Notes: generated by a model from the sequence alone, not told the origin. A stretch of DNA of 64,000 bases from Solwaraspora sp. WMMA2056 (GCF_030345095.1 NZ_CP128360.1:2170001-2234000); one strand, 5' to 3'. Positions 41,369-50,021 are shown, numbered from the stretch's first letter. Program-made: numbers and translations.

Positions 41369-42429
41369 CCCCAACCTCCGGCGCGGCGGCGGGTCCGGCG
41401 CAGCAGCCAGAAGAAGGCCGGGCCGCCGACCACGGCGGTGAGCACCCCGAGCGGCAGCTCCTGATACTCGACGACGGTACGGGCGGCCAGGTCGGCGGCG
41501 ATCACCACGATCGCGCCGCCCAGCGCGCTGGCCGGCAGCAGTACCCGGTGGCCGGGGCCGGCGACCATCCGGACCAGATGCGGCACCACCAGGCCGATGA
41601 AGCTGATCACGCCGGTGAAGGCGACGGCGGCCGCACCGAGCAGCGCGGTCACCACGATCAGCCGTACCCGCAGTCGTTCCACGTCGACGCCGAGGTGGCG
41701 GGCGGAGCGTTCGCCGAGGGCGAGCAGGTCCAGTTTGCCGGCCGAGGTGAACGCGGCGGCCAGCCCGACGATCAGGCAGGGCAGGGTGACCGCGACGGCG
41801 TTCCAGTTGGCCTGGGCCAGGCTGCCGAGGTTCCAGAAGGCGATCGCCTGCACCCCGGCGGCGTCGGTGACGAACATCAGCAGTCCGATGGTCGCCCCGG
41901 CGACGGCGTTGACCGCGATCCCGGTCAGCACCAGGGTGACCACCTCGGTGCGGCCGTCGGCCCGCGACAGCGCGTAGACCAGGTAGGTGGTGGCCAGCCC
42001 ACCGGCGAACGCGGCGGCGGCCAGGGTCCAGCCGCCGAGGGCGGTGACCCCGGTGACGATGGCCAGCGCGGCACCGACGGCGGCTCCGGCGGAGACCCCG
42101 ATGACGCCGGGTTCAGCCAGCGGGTTGCCGAAGACGCCCTGCATGACCGCGCCGGCGCAGCCGAGGGCGGCGCCGACGATCGCGGCCAGCACGACCCGGG
42201 GGAAGCGGACGATCCACAGGGCGTTCTCGCCGTGCGGAGCGGTCGGCAGGGCGCCGACCTCCAGGCCGAGCCGGTGCAGCACCGAGGCGAGCACCTCGGC
42301 CGGGGCGATCTGCACCTGGCCGGTGCCGGCGGCGACCACTCCGACCGCCAGCAGCGCGCCGACGAGTGCGGTGAGCAGCAGCGGCCGGCGGGCCGCGAGC
42401 ACGGGTGCGGTCACCGGGCTCACCGGCAT
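41365..42429 (-). CDS. hmuU: Hemin ABC transporter permease HmuU (FecCD type)
   Basis: A 354-aa permease with about ten membrane segments, of the FecCD family. It contains FPRVVLAAIVGAALGCAGAVMQGVFGNPLAEPGVIGVSAGAA, the standard BtuC/FecCD region with the R-P-R/AEPG-type loop. Near the C-terminus it has GVISFIGLVVPHLVRMVAGPGHRVLLPASA, the conserved GLVVPH motif. The start overlaps the hmuT stop by 10 bp. It forms the channel for haem passed on from HmuT. Confidence 0.92.
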   Translation of the reverse strand: MPVSPVTAPVLAARRPLLLTALVGALLAVGVVAAGTGQVQIAPAEVLASVLHRLGLEVGALPTAPHGENALWIVRFPRVVLAAIVGAALGCAGAVMQGVFGNPLAEPGVIGVSAGAAVGAALAIVTGVTALGGWTLAAAAFAGGLATTYLVYALSRADGRTEVVTLVLTGIAVNAVAGATIGLLMFVTDAAGVQAIAFWNLGSLAQANWNAVAVTLPCLIVGLAAAFTSAGKLDLLALGERSARHLGVDVERLRVRLIVVTALLGAAAVAFTGVISFIGLVVPHLVRMVAGPGHRVLLPASALGGAIVVIAADLAARTVVEYQELPLGVLTAVVGGPAFFWLLRRTRRRAGGWG

Positions 42430-43451
42430 TCGTGGATGGCGCGGGCGAGGGCCTGGATCGCCCTACCGGTACGGGTGCCGAAGTTGAGCAGCACGGTGTC
42501 GTCCATGTCGACGACCCGTCGCTGCTGGCCGGCCGGGGTCTGGGCGACGCCGGGCATGGCGACCAGCCCGTCCACGCCACCGACCGATTCGAGACCCTTG
42601 GTCATCACCAGGATGACGTCCGGTGCGGCGTTGATCAGGCCTTCGCTGGTCAGCGGCCGGAACCGTTCCAGCCCGATGGCGGTGCCGGCGTCCTCGCCCC
42701 CGGCGGCGTCGATCATCGCGTCGGAGCCGGCGCCCTTGCCGCCCATCAGGTACACCCCGGCGGTGCCGCGCAGGTAGAGGAAGGCGACCCGGGGCCGGTC
42801 GGCGTCGGGGTCGACGCCGTCGCGGGCAGCGGCGATCTCGCCGTCGACCCGGGCGACGAGCGTCTCACCGGCGTCGGCGACGCCGAGTGCGGCCGCGACC
42901 TCACGGATGTGCACCGGTACGGCGGCCAGGCTCTGCTCGTCGCCGATGCGGACCACCGGGATACCGGCGGTGCGCAGCTGGTCGAGCACTTCGGGCGGGC
43001 CGATGCTGTCGTCGAGCAGCACCACGCTCGGGTCCAGCGACATGATCGCCTCGGTGGACAGGTCGTGCCCGCCGGGGGTGACCACCGGCAGGTCGGCGGC
43101 GGCCGGGAAGTCGGTGGAGGTGTCCCGCCCGACGACCCGGTCACCGAGGCCGAGGCTGAAGACGATCTCGGCGATGGATCCGTACAGGTTGACGGCCAGG
43201 ATCCGGCTGGCGTCGGTGACGGTGACCCGGTCGCCGGCGGCGTCGGTGACGGTGACCGGCAGCACCGGCGTGGGGGCCGGGTCCAGCGGGGTCACGTCGG
43301 CGTCGGCGACGGTCGCGGTGACCGGGCCGCAGCTGACGGCGGTGCCGGTCGGGTCGGCGTCGGCCGTGGCGCAGGCGGCGACGCAGCCGGCGAGCAGGGC
43401 GCCGGTGAGCAGGGCGGCCAGCCGGCCCGGTCGGGTTCGGCGGGCGGTCAC
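42420..43451 (-). CDS. hmuT: Hemin-binding lipoprotein HmuT
   Basis: A 343-aa substrate-binding lipoprotein. A signal peptide runs to the lipobox LLAGC or VAAC (about residues 17-26). The ligand-binding lobes follow: a GSIAEIVFSLGLGDRVVGRD N-lobe strand and helix, VVLLDDSIGPPEVLDQL, a linker, then the C-lobe with LNFGTRTGRAIQALA. This is the class III (FhuD/BtuF/HmuT) fold. A Tyr/His haem ligand cannot be fixed by eye. GTG 43451 overlaps the upstream stop. Confidence 0.9.
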   Translation of the reverse strand: MTARRTRPGRLAALLTGALLAGCVAACATADADPTGTAVSCGPVTATVADADVTPLDPAPTPVLPVTVTDAAGDRVTVTDASRILAVNLYGSIAEIVFSLGLGDRVVGRDTSTDFPAAADLPVVTPGGHDLSTEAIMSLDPSVVLLDDSIGPPEVLDQLRTAGIPVVRIGDEQSLAAVPVHIREVAAALGVADAGETLVARVDGEIAAARDGVDPDADRPRVAFLYLRGTAGVYLMGGKGAGSDAMIDAAGGEDAGTAIGLERFRPLTSEGLINAAPDVILVMTKGLESVGGVDGLVAMPGVAQTPAGQQRRVVDMDDTVLLNFGTRTGRAIQALARAIHECR

Positions 43452-44338
43452 GACCGGCTCCGGCGGGTCCGGCGGCGGGCCGTCGACAGTCCGAGCAGGG
43501 CGAGTACGCCGAGCGCCAGCAGGATCAGCGTGCTGCGCCACCACTGGCCGGCCGGTCCGACGGTGCTGACCCGGGTGACGGCGAGCCCGGCCGGGTCGAC
43601 GACGGTGGTCGTGCCGTCGTCGGTGGTCGGCGTACCGGTGCCGTCGAGGGTGGTGCCGTCGGTGGCGGCGGGGGCGGTGCTCGCCGTACCGCCGGTGGTG
43701 GGGTCGGCTGGTGCGGTGCCGGCGGTCCCGGTGCCGGCCCGGGTCGCCGCCGGGGCGGCCGAGGTACGGGCCGGGTCGCCGCCGGCGGGTGCGGCGCTGG
43801 TGCGCGCCGGTGCGGCGGCGGCCGCGAAGCTGACCGGGATCCGTACGTCCTGGCTGCGGTCGCTGCTGCGGGTGTGGTCGGCGCGGGTCACCACCGCGCA
43901 GGTGCGTACGGTGCAGTCGACGTCACCGATCTTCGTGGTGAGCGGGATGGTGACCTGGAACGACCCGCCGGCCCCGTACGGCACGGCCAGTCCTTCGCCG
44001 TACGACGGGGGGTTGCTGGAGATCCAGTGCGAACTGCCGCCGGTGCCGGAGGTGTCGACCCCACCGCCGCACGGCGTCGGCAGTTGCCCGTCGCCGTTGT
44101 CCACGCAGAAGCCGACGTAGATGCCCTTGGCGGTGTCGTAGCCGGTGCCGGTCACGGTGACGGTCTGGCCGGAGCGGCTGATTCCGCTGGACGTGGAGAC
44201 GGTGAGCCGTTGGCCGCCGGATCCGGTGGCGGTGGTGTCGGCGGCGGCGGGTGCGGCCAGAGGTGGCGCGGCGAGTACGGCGATGGTGGCGATGGTGGCG
44301 GTCGCGACGACACGGCCGCTGACCAGCGGCGTAGGCAT
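43448..44338 (-). CDS. Surface-anchored haem-locus protein with Ig-like domain
   Basis: A 296-aa exported protein. The signal is about 1-33. A single extracellular domain (about 40-165) matches the C-terminal Ig-like domain of the divergent HtaA-type protein: VTGTGYDTAKGIYVGFC (compare GSGFDPAANAAAGIYVSF) and VDCTVRTCAVVTRADHTRSSDRSQD (compare VDCTVTQCYVITFAARGSADRSQD). A Thr/Ala/Pro-rich wall spacer follows, then a C-terminal membrane helix with a basic tail (LILLALGVLALLGL, RRRTRRS). It probably handles haem at the cell wall. First gene of the hmu operon, behind an IdeR box. Confidence 0.8.
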   Translation of the reverse strand: MPTPLVSGRVVATATIATIAVLAAPPLAAPAAADTTATGSGGQRLTVSTSSGISRSGQTVTVTGTGYDTAKGIYVGFCVDNGDGQLPTPCGGGVDTSGTGGSSHWISSNPPSYGEGLAVPYGAGGSFQVTIPLTTKIGDVDCTVRTCAVVTRADHTRSSDRSQDVRIPVSFAAAAAPARTSAAPAGGDPARTSAAPAATRAGTGTAGTAPADPTTGGTASTAPAATDGTTLDGTGTPTTDDGTTTVVDPAGLAVTRVSTVGPAGQWWRSTLILLALGVLALLGLSTARRRTRRSRS

Positions 44339-44376
44339 GGGTGATCCTTCCGACGGTCGCCGGTTGAGGTCTCAAT

Positions 44377-44395
44377 GAAGGTTTGCCTAAGCTAA
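44377..44395 (-). promoter_or_regulatory. IdeR/DmdR iron box (hmu side)
   Basis: On the minus strand TTAGCTTAGGCAAACCTTC matches the 19-bp iron box TTAGGTTAGGCTAACCTAA at about 15 positions. It lies 39-57 bp upstream of the hmu operon start. Confidence 0.7.
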
Positions 44396-44467
44396 GTCAC
44401 CAGCGCAGGTCAGGACAAGGGCCCGACCGGGTCGAAGATCAAGTACTCCCGCTGGTTCCGCTCGTCG

Positions 44468-44486
44468 TTAGGTATGGCTAACCTAA
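44468..44486 (+). promoter_or_regulatory. IdeR/DmdR iron box (htaA side)
   Basis: TTAGGTATGGCTAACCTAA matches the iron-box consensus at 17 of 19 positions. It lies 70 bp before the htaA ATG. Ferrous-iron-loaded IdeR would repress the divergent haem genes when iron is plentiful. Confidence 0.85.
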
Positions 44487-44555
44487 CTTCGATCGCAGGC
44501 CGTGTCTACAGCAGAGTCTGAGCACGGTGAGTAACCATCCGGAAAGGACCAGTTG

Positions 44556-46064
44556 ATGATCTCAACCAGAGCAGGTGCTCTGGGGCGACGGTCGGCGACC
44601 TGGGCGGCAGCAGCCGTACTCGGTGCCACGACCGCACTCGTCGGCGCCGCACCCGCCGTGGCCGCCCCGGCCGACATCACCGAGGGAAGCCTGAGCTGGG
44701 GCTTCAAGGCGTCGTTCCGCAACTACGTCGCACTGGGCAACGGCAACCCGCCGATCGCGGCGAGTGACGGTGCGTCGATCAACGCCGACGGCACCTTCGC
44801 CTTCCCCGCCACCGGCGGCAGCTACGACGCCGAGACCGGTGAGACGAACGCCACGTACGGCGGCACCATCGTCTTCTCCTACCCGGCACACATGTTCACC
44901 ATCACCCTGGCCAACCCGACGGTGGCCGTCGCCGGCGGCACCGCGGTGCTCAAGGCGGACGTCGAACTGGAGAGCACCGCCTTCCCGCCGGTCGACGTCA
45001 CCCAGGCCACGATCGCCGACCTCACCACCACGGACGCCAACCCGGTCGCCGACTCCGACGGCATCACCGGCACCGCCCTGGCGGCCGTCCTGACCACCGA
45101 GGGTGCCAGCGCCTTCGCCGGCTTCTACTCCGCCGGGGAATCGCTCGACCCGGTCTCCTTCACCGCAGCCACCTCCGGCGGCGGTGAGCCGGGCGCGCCG
45201 TCGGTGACCGTCACCCCGGACACCAGCGTCGACCCGGCCGGCGCGACGATTTCCGTCACCGGCAGCGGCTTCGACCCCGCAGCCAACGCCGCCGCCGGCA
45301 TCTACGTGTCGTTCGGCCCGAAGGTCGACGAACACTGGACCAACGCCAGCGTTCTGCAGGTCACCAAGTGGGTTAACGCCACCAACACGCCGACCGACGC
45401 CCGGGACACGATGAACCCGGACGGCTCGTTCAGCACCACCCTGCCGATCAGCGCCCGGTACACCGACCGCAACGGCAACGCGGTCGACTGCACCGTCACC
45501 CAGTGCTACGTGATCACGTTCGCGGCGCGTGGTTCCGCCGACCGCAGCCAGGACACCTTCACTCCGGTCAGCTTCGCGGCACCGGCCGGTGGCGGCGACG
45601 CCAGCCAGCAGATCGCCGCGACCGTCCTGGCCGGCGGACCGCTCACGCTCAGCGTGGCCGGCTCGTCGGTCACCCTGCCGGCGGCGGCCAACGGTGCCGT
45701 CACCAGCGGTGCGCTGAACACCGCCACCGTGTCCGACCTGCGCGGCACCAACGCCGGTTGGAGCCTGGTCGGCCAGGTCGGCGACTTCGTGGCCACCGGC
45801 GACGCGACCATCGCCGCCGACAACCTCGGCTGGGCACCGAGCGCGTCCCCGGTGGACGATCCGCTGGTCGGAACGACCGGCACCGTCACCCCGGGTGCGG
45901 TGGCCGAACCGGGCGCGGGCCTGGGCACCGCCCGGGCGCTGTGCACCTCGGCGGCCGGCACCAGCGCCGGCAGCTTCACCTGCGGCGCGCAGCTCAACCT
46001 CGGCGTACCGGCCGCGGCGGTGCCGGGTGACTACACCGCGACCCTGACGCTGACCCTGTCCTGA
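44556..46064 (+). CDS. htaA: Secreted HtaA-domain haem-uptake protein
   Basis: A 502-aa exported protein. The signal peptide is about 1-37 (LGRRSATWAAAAVLGATTAL, cleavage near AAPAVAA). The HtaA domain (about 40-205) begins EGSLSWGFKASFRNYVALG, with SYDAETGETNATYGGTIVFSYPAHMFTITLANP, family landmarks including the conserved Tyr. A second Ig-like domain (about 212-345) resembles the anchored protein across the spacer. A third beta domain closes the protein. HtaA proteins capture haem at the surface. No membrane anchor is present at the C-terminus, so the protein is released or held by partners. ATG 44556, with GGAAAGGA upstream. Confidence 0.88.
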   Translation: MISTRAGALGRRSATWAAAAVLGATTALVGAAPAVAAPADITEGSLSWGFKASFRNYVALGNGNPPIAASDGASINADGTFAFPATGGSYDAETGETNATYGGTIVFSYPAHMFTITLANPTVAVAGGTAVLKADVELESTAFPPVDVTQATIADLTTTDANPVADSDGITGTALAAVLTTEGASAFAGFYSAGESLDPVSFTAATSGGGEPGAPSVTVTPDTSVDPAGATISVTGSGFDPAANAAAGIYVSFGPKVDEHWTNASVLQVTKWVNATNTPTDARDTMNPDGSFSTTLPISARYTDRNGNAVDCTVTQCYVITFAARGSADRSQDTFTPVSFAAPAGGGDASQQIAATVLAGGPLTLSVAGSSVTLPAAANGAVTSGALNTATVSDLRGTNAGWSLVGQVGDFVATGDATIAADNLGWAPSASPVDDPLVGTTGTVTPGAVAEPGAGLGTARALCTSAAGTSAGSFTCGAQLNLGVPAAAVPGDYTATLTLTLS

Positions 46065-46163
46065 GGATCAGCACCAGCTGACCTCTGAGCTGAGGATCAG
46101 CACCAGCTGACCTCTGAGCTGAGGATCAGCTCCAGCTGACCTCTGAACCGAGGATCAGCTCCA
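46061..46163. repeat. 29-bp tandem repeat forming stacked hairpins
   Basis: Three full 29-bp units begin at 46061, 46090 and 46119 with a partial unit at 46148. They open with the htaA stop (TGAGGATCAG). Each unit can fold TCAGC-accA-GCTGA, extended by GAGG/CCTC with one bulged base. In mRNA this gives three hairpins between htaA and the next gene, as an attenuator or stability element. Confidence 0.8.
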
Positions 46164-46221
46164 CCGGCCGGTGCGGGGCCGTGCGGCCCCGCACCGGCCA
46201 CCGGCCCGACTGGAGTGCCCG

Positions 46222-47334
46222 ATGTCCGCCCCGCCCATCCGCCGCCCGCCCCGTCGCCACGCCGTCATCGTCCTGCTGGCTGCCGGCCTGCTCACGCTGC
46301 CCGGCGCCGCCCCGGCCGTCGCACAGCCGGCCGACCCGGCCCCGGCCGACGCGGTGACCTGGGCGGTGCAACCGTCCGGCCCGGACGGGCCGACCGGACG
46401 CAACTACTTCGTCTACGACCTGGCCCCCGGCACCGAGATCACCGACCACGTCGGGATCAGCAACCTCGGCGACCAGGATCAGACCTTCACCGTGTACGGC
46501 ACCGACGGTTTCCTCACCCCGGACGGCGCCTTCGCGCTGCTGCCCGCCGACGAACCGGCCACCGACGTCGGCACCTGGGTCCACTTCGACCAGCGGGAAT
46601 TCGTCGTGCCGGCCGGCCAGCGGCGGGACATCGAGTTCCGACTGACCGTGCCGGCCAACGCCACCCCGGGTGACCACGCCGGCGGCATCATCGGCTCGCT
46701 GGTCCAGGTCCGTACCGCCGACGACGGCCAGCAGGTCGCCGTCGACCAGCGGGTGGCCGCCCGGATCTACCTGCGGGTCGACGGGCCGGTCCAGCCGTCG
46801 ATCAGCGTCGAGTCGATGCGCATCGAGTACGACAACCCGGTCAACCCGCTCGGCGACGGCGACGCCGTCGTCACCTACCAGGTCCGCAACACTGGCAACA
46901 TCCGGGTCGGCGGCACCGGTGCGGTGCTGCTGGCCGGCCCGCTGGGCTGGGACCTGGCCCGCACCGACCCGGTCGACCTGCCCGAACTGCTGCCCGGCAG
47001 CACCTTCACGGTGGCCGAACGGATCACCGGCGTACCGCCGGCGCTGCGGCTGACCGCCACCGTCGACCTCGCCCCGACCACCGTGGACGAGGCGCTGCCG
47101 CCGGTGACCCGGACAGCGAGCGCCTGGGCACCGCCGTGGCTGCTGCTCGCCGCGATCGCCGTACTCGCCGGTTGGCTCGCCGTCCGGCGCTGGCGCACCC
47201 GCCACGCGGCCGCGACCACCGACCGGGCCGCGAAGTCGGCCACCGGCCGGTCCGCCGAGTCTCCTGCCGACCCGGCAGCCGCATCTGGGCAGCCCGCGCC
47301 GTCGTCGGCCGCTGCGACCACCACCGCGCCATGA
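46222..47334 (+). CDS. DUF916-like (WxL-interacting) surface protein
   Basis: A 370-aa exported, C-terminally anchored protein. Signal about 1-34. The mature domain (about 40-310) reads TWAVQPSGPDG, a Tyr-Phe-Val-Tyr-Asp-Leu-Pro-Gly-like strand set, FVVPAGQRRDIEFRLTVPAN and TPGDHAGGIIGSL. These match DUF916/WxLIP proteins, which bind peptidoglycan and WxL partners in Gram-positives. One membrane helix lies at about 312-330 (PWLLLAAIAVLAGWLAV) with a basic tail. It overlaps the next gene by ATGA. Located in the haem locus, it may display or hold the secreted HtaA protein. SD TGGAG at 46211. Confidence 0.82.
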   Translation: MSAPPIRRPPRRHAVIVLLAAGLLTLPGAAPAVAQPADPAPADAVTWAVQPSGPDGPTGRNYFVYDLAPGTEITDHVGISNLGDQDQTFTVYGTDGFLTPDGAFALLPADEPATDVGTWVHFDQREFVVPAGQRRDIEFRLTVPANATPGDHAGGIIGSLVQVRTADDGQQVAVDQRVAARIYLRVDGPVQPSISVESMRIEYDNPVNPLGDGDAVVTYQVRNTGNIRVGGTGAVLLAGPLGWDLARTDPVDLPELLPGSTFTVAERITGVPPALRLTATVDLAPTTVDEALPPVTRTASAWAPPWLLLAAIAVLAGWLAVRRWRTRHAAATTDRAAKSATGRSAESPADPAAASGQPAPSSAAATTTAP

Positions 47335-48206
47335 CCGGTCGGCGGACCTCGGCGTGCGCCCTGGCCCTGGTCCTGGCCGCCGGTGCCGGCGGCCTGCCGT
47401 CCGCACCGGCGACCGCCACCGCGCCCCAGGTCGCCGTCGCACCGACCGACGCCCCCGTCGGCGCGCCGGTCACCGTCACCCTGACCGGCTGGCCGACCGG
47501 CACGGTGCAGCTGGAGATCTGCGGCAACCAGGCCCGGCGGGGCGCGCTCGACTGCGCCGCCGGGGCGGCCCGGCAGCTGTACGTCGCCGACCCGCAGCCG
47601 CTGGCCGCCCGGCTGACCGTCGCCGCGCCGCCGGTGGCCTGCCCCTGCGTGGTCCGGGCCCGGACCCTCGCCCCGGACGCGGCTGCCTCGGTGGTCGGTA
47701 CCGCCGCGATCGACGTCACCGACCTGACCGCGCCGGTCGCCCCCGCCGGGCCCGACCGGACCGGGCTGCGGCTGACCGGGCTGAGCGTGGCCCCGGCCGA
47801 GCGGGACTGGGCGACCGTGTTCGCGCTGCGCGGCGAGATCGTCATCGACGTCGACCTGCGCAACGACGGCACCGCCGAGGTCGGTGCGGCACAGCTGTCC
47901 CTGTTGACCGGCCGACCCGGTCGTCCGACGTCGGTCGTCGAGGCGACCGACGTCGCGCCGCTGCCGGCGGGGCGGGGCACGACCGTACGGATCGTGGTGC
48001 CGGTCAACGGCCCGCTGTACGGCCGGTACGCCGTACAGGGGCGGCTGACCACGGCGGACCCGGTCGGCGACGCCGACGCGGTGGTGTTCGAGGTGCAGAC
48101 CGAGCGGTATCCGTGGGGCTGGGCCGCCCTGGCCGGCCTGCTCGTTGTCGGGCTGCTGGTCCGGCAGACCGTTGGCTGGCGTCGCGACCATCGGTCGGCC
48201 AGCTGA
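47331..48206 (+). CDS. Exported membrane-anchored protein, haem-locus partner
   Basis: A 291-aa protein. Signal about 1-28 (ALALVLAAGAGG). Two beta-rich parts follow, with six Cys in the first (LEICGNQARRGALDC and ACPCVV among them) that may form disulfides. The second, about 145-245, is fibronectin/DUF916-like (VDLRNDGTAEVG, VPVNGPLYGRYAVQGRL). A C-terminal membrane helix, WGWAALAGLLVVGLLV, ends with a basic tail. The start lies inside the stop of the DUF916 gene, so these are a two-gene surface unit behind htaA. The function is not known. Confidence 0.75.
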   Translation: MTGRRTSACALALVLAAGAGGLPSAPATATAPQVAVAPTDAPVGAPVTVTLTGWPTGTVQLEICGNQARRGALDCAAGAARQLYVADPQPLAARLTVAAPPVACPCVVRARTLAPDAAASVVGTAAIDVTDLTAPVAPAGPDRTGLRLTGLSVAPAERDWATVFALRGEIVIDVDLRNDGTAEVGAAQLSLLTGRPGRPTSVVEATDVAPLPAGRGTTVRIVVPVNGPLYGRYAVQGRLTTADPVGDADAVVFEVQTERYPWGWAALAGLLVVGLLVRQTVGWRRDHRSAS

Positions 48207-48285
48207 GCCTTTCGAGCTGAGCCTCGCAGGCTGCGACGGCCATCCCGCCGTGCAGGCCGGCCGCCGGTCACCCCGCCGTGAACGT

Positions 48286-48329
48286 CGCCGGCGGCCGGCC
48301 ACCGTGACGACGGTGGCCGGCCGCCGGCG
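48286..48329. terminator. Perfect 20-bp bidirectional terminator hairpin
   Basis: A 20-bp perfect stem (left arm 48286-48305, right arm 48310-48329) has a GACG loop. It separates the haem surface operon from the convergent beta-helix gene. Confidence 0.85.
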
Positions 48330-48354
48330 CAGGTGCCGTACGGCGTCCGGACGG

Positions 48355-49977
48355 TCAGCAGCGGCTGATCGTCGAGTTGTTCAGCACGATGTTGCGGATC
48401 ACGATGTTCTGCCCGCAGGGGCTCTCGGTGATCCGCGAATTGGTCAGGGTCAGGTTCTGCAGCGTGATGTCGCGCGACACCGGAAACTCGGTCCGCGAGG
48501 CGATCCGCACGTCCGAGCCGTTGACCGTGCCGGAGACCGCGGCGATGTTCACGTTGTAGCAGTTCTCCAACAGGATCGAGTTGCTCCCCGTACCGGAGAT
48601 GTCGATCCGGTCGATGACCGCGCCGCCGGACTCGGACACGCAGAAGATGCCCCGCCCGCCGCCGCGCGCGACGACCGTACCGACCCGGATGTTCGTTGGG
48701 TAGCTGTCGCCGACCCGGCCGTTACGGTTGGCCATCCGGAACCCGGCGTACCCGGTGCCGGTGCCGGCGCCCTGGGCGTCGACCGTGCCGACGGTCGCGT
48801 TGATGGTGTCGTTGAGCAGCAGCCCGGAGTAGCCGGTGTTGCGGGCGGTGACGGTGCCGACGGTCAACCCGTCCACGCCGTACGTCTCGACCCCGTGGCT
48901 GCTGGTGCCCTGCACGTACACGTTGTCGATCCGCACGTTGCGGGAGCGCTGGCTGCGGTCGCCGTGGTTGTCGATCCGGATACCCAGGCCGGCGGAGACC
49001 CGGATGTCGATCTGGCCGAGGGTGATGTTGTTGCCGTTGCGGACGAAGATCCCGTACAGCGGGCTGCCGGTGATGTTCAGGCGGGTGACCTCGACGTCGG
49101 TGACGCCCCGGGCGTACACCACGGCCTGGTCACCGGAGCCGGAACCGGTCACGTTGACGGTGCCGCAGACCTCGAGCGTGGTGTACGACGGCAGGGACAG
49201 TCGGGAGCCGGCGCTGATCGATCCGGAGCCCCGGACGATCACCTTCTGCTTGCTGGTGCGCCCAGCCGACAGGCTGTTCACCGCCGCCTGCATGGCCGAC
49301 AACATGCTGCTACCGGTGTAGAGGGTGCTGCCGCCGTTGCGTGCGGTCCAGGTGGATCCGTTGAGGACGGCCTCGGCGTTGAACCCGCCGGAGCCGCAGC
49401 CGCCGGCCGGCGGCGGGGTGGTCGGCGGTGGGTTGCCGCTGCCGACCCGGACCATCTGCCACTGCTGGTTCCAGCCGCCGACATCCTGATACTGGGAGAT
49501 GATCCCGCCGTCGGCGGTGGACCACTCCCACACGTCCAGGGCCTTGCTGGTGTGCCGGTTGACGAAGCGGACGTAGCCGCTGTCGGAGTCGCGGACCCCG
49601 AAGTGCTGGCGGGTGGTGCCGTTGTCGGAGTTCTGGATCAGCTGGGTGCCGTCGTTGGCGTTCGGTAGCTCGAGGAACTTTCCGCTGTGCCGGGACCGGA
49701 TCTTGTAGTAGCCGTTGCCGGCGTCGACGAACTGCCACTGCTGGACCGCCATGTCGTTACGGGTCCACTGGACGATCGGGGCGCCGTCGGAGGTGGCCCA
49801 GTTGTACAGGTCGATCGCCTTGCCGCTGTGTCGGCTGACCAGCACGTACCAGGCGCTGGTGTCGACGGTGGCGGCAGATGCGGGCGTCAGGCCGACCGTG
49901 GCGCCCGTGGCGACCATGGCGGTCGTCGCCAGCGCGACGATGCCGGTACGCCAGCGCCGCCATCTGGTGGCTGTCAT
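48355..49977 (-). CDS. Secreted ricin-type lectin + right-handed beta-helix protein
   Basis: A 540-aa exported protein. The signal peptide covers about 1-35 (ending TPASAA). A ricin-type beta-trefoil CBM (about 38-180) shows VSRHSGKAIDLYNWATSDG, VDAGNGYYKIRSRHSG and VNRHTSKALDVWEWST with QxW-like ends. A Pro linker precedes a right-handed parallel beta-helix (about 195-540) of pectate-lyase type, with repeating NITLGQIDI, VRIDNVYV, LTVGTVTAR and ITLQNLTL rungs. The catalytic type cannot be fixed. A glycan-degrading role is inferred. GGGAGG precedes the ATG, and a CebR-like operator lies 31 bp upstream. Confidence 0.85.
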   Translation of the reverse strand: MTATRWRRWRTGIVALATTAMVATGATVGLTPASAATVDTSAWYVLVSRHSGKAIDLYNWATSDGAPIVQWTRNDMAVQQWQFVDAGNGYYKIRSRHSGKFLELPNANDGTQLIQNSDNGTTRQHFGVRDSDSGYVRFVNRHTSKALDVWEWSTADGGIISQYQDVGGWNQQWQMVRVGSGNPPPTTPPPAGGCGSGGFNAEAVLNGSTWTARNGGSTLYTGSSMLSAMQAAVNSLSAGRTSKQKVIVRGSGSISAGSRLSLPSYTTLEVCGTVNVTGSGSGDQAVVYARGVTDVEVTRLNITGSPLYGIFVRNGNNITLGQIDIRVSAGLGIRIDNHGDRSQRSRNVRIDNVYVQGTSSHGVETYGVDGLTVGTVTARNTGYSGLLLNDTINATVGTVDAQGAGTGTGYAGFRMANRNGRVGDSYPTNIRVGTVVARGGGRGIFCVSESGGAVIDRIDISGTGSNSILLENCYNVNIAAVSGTVNGSDVRIASRTEFPVSRDITLQNLTLTNSRITESPCGQNIVIRNIVLNNSTISRC

Positions 49978-50007
49978 TGGATCCTCCCGGAGGTACTGGA
50001 CGGTCGC

Positions 50008-50021
50008 TGGAGGCGCTCCCA
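50008..50021. promoter_or_regulatory. CebR/CelR-like operator
   Basis: TGGAGGCGCTCCCA differs from the LacI-family CebR box TGGGAGCGCTCCCA at two of 14 positions. It lies 31 bp upstream of the beta-helix gene and suggests induction by a cello-oligosaccharide-like sugar. Confidence 0.5.

Noticed and set aside
46165-46200. Palindromic CCGGCCGGTGCGGGGCC...GCACCGGCCACCGG sequence as a terminator for htaA
   Set aside because: A hairpin (GGTGCGGGGC/GCCCCGCACC) is possible here, but it lies within the region already covered by the repeats and just 20-55 bp before the DUF916 start; too uncertain to call separately.
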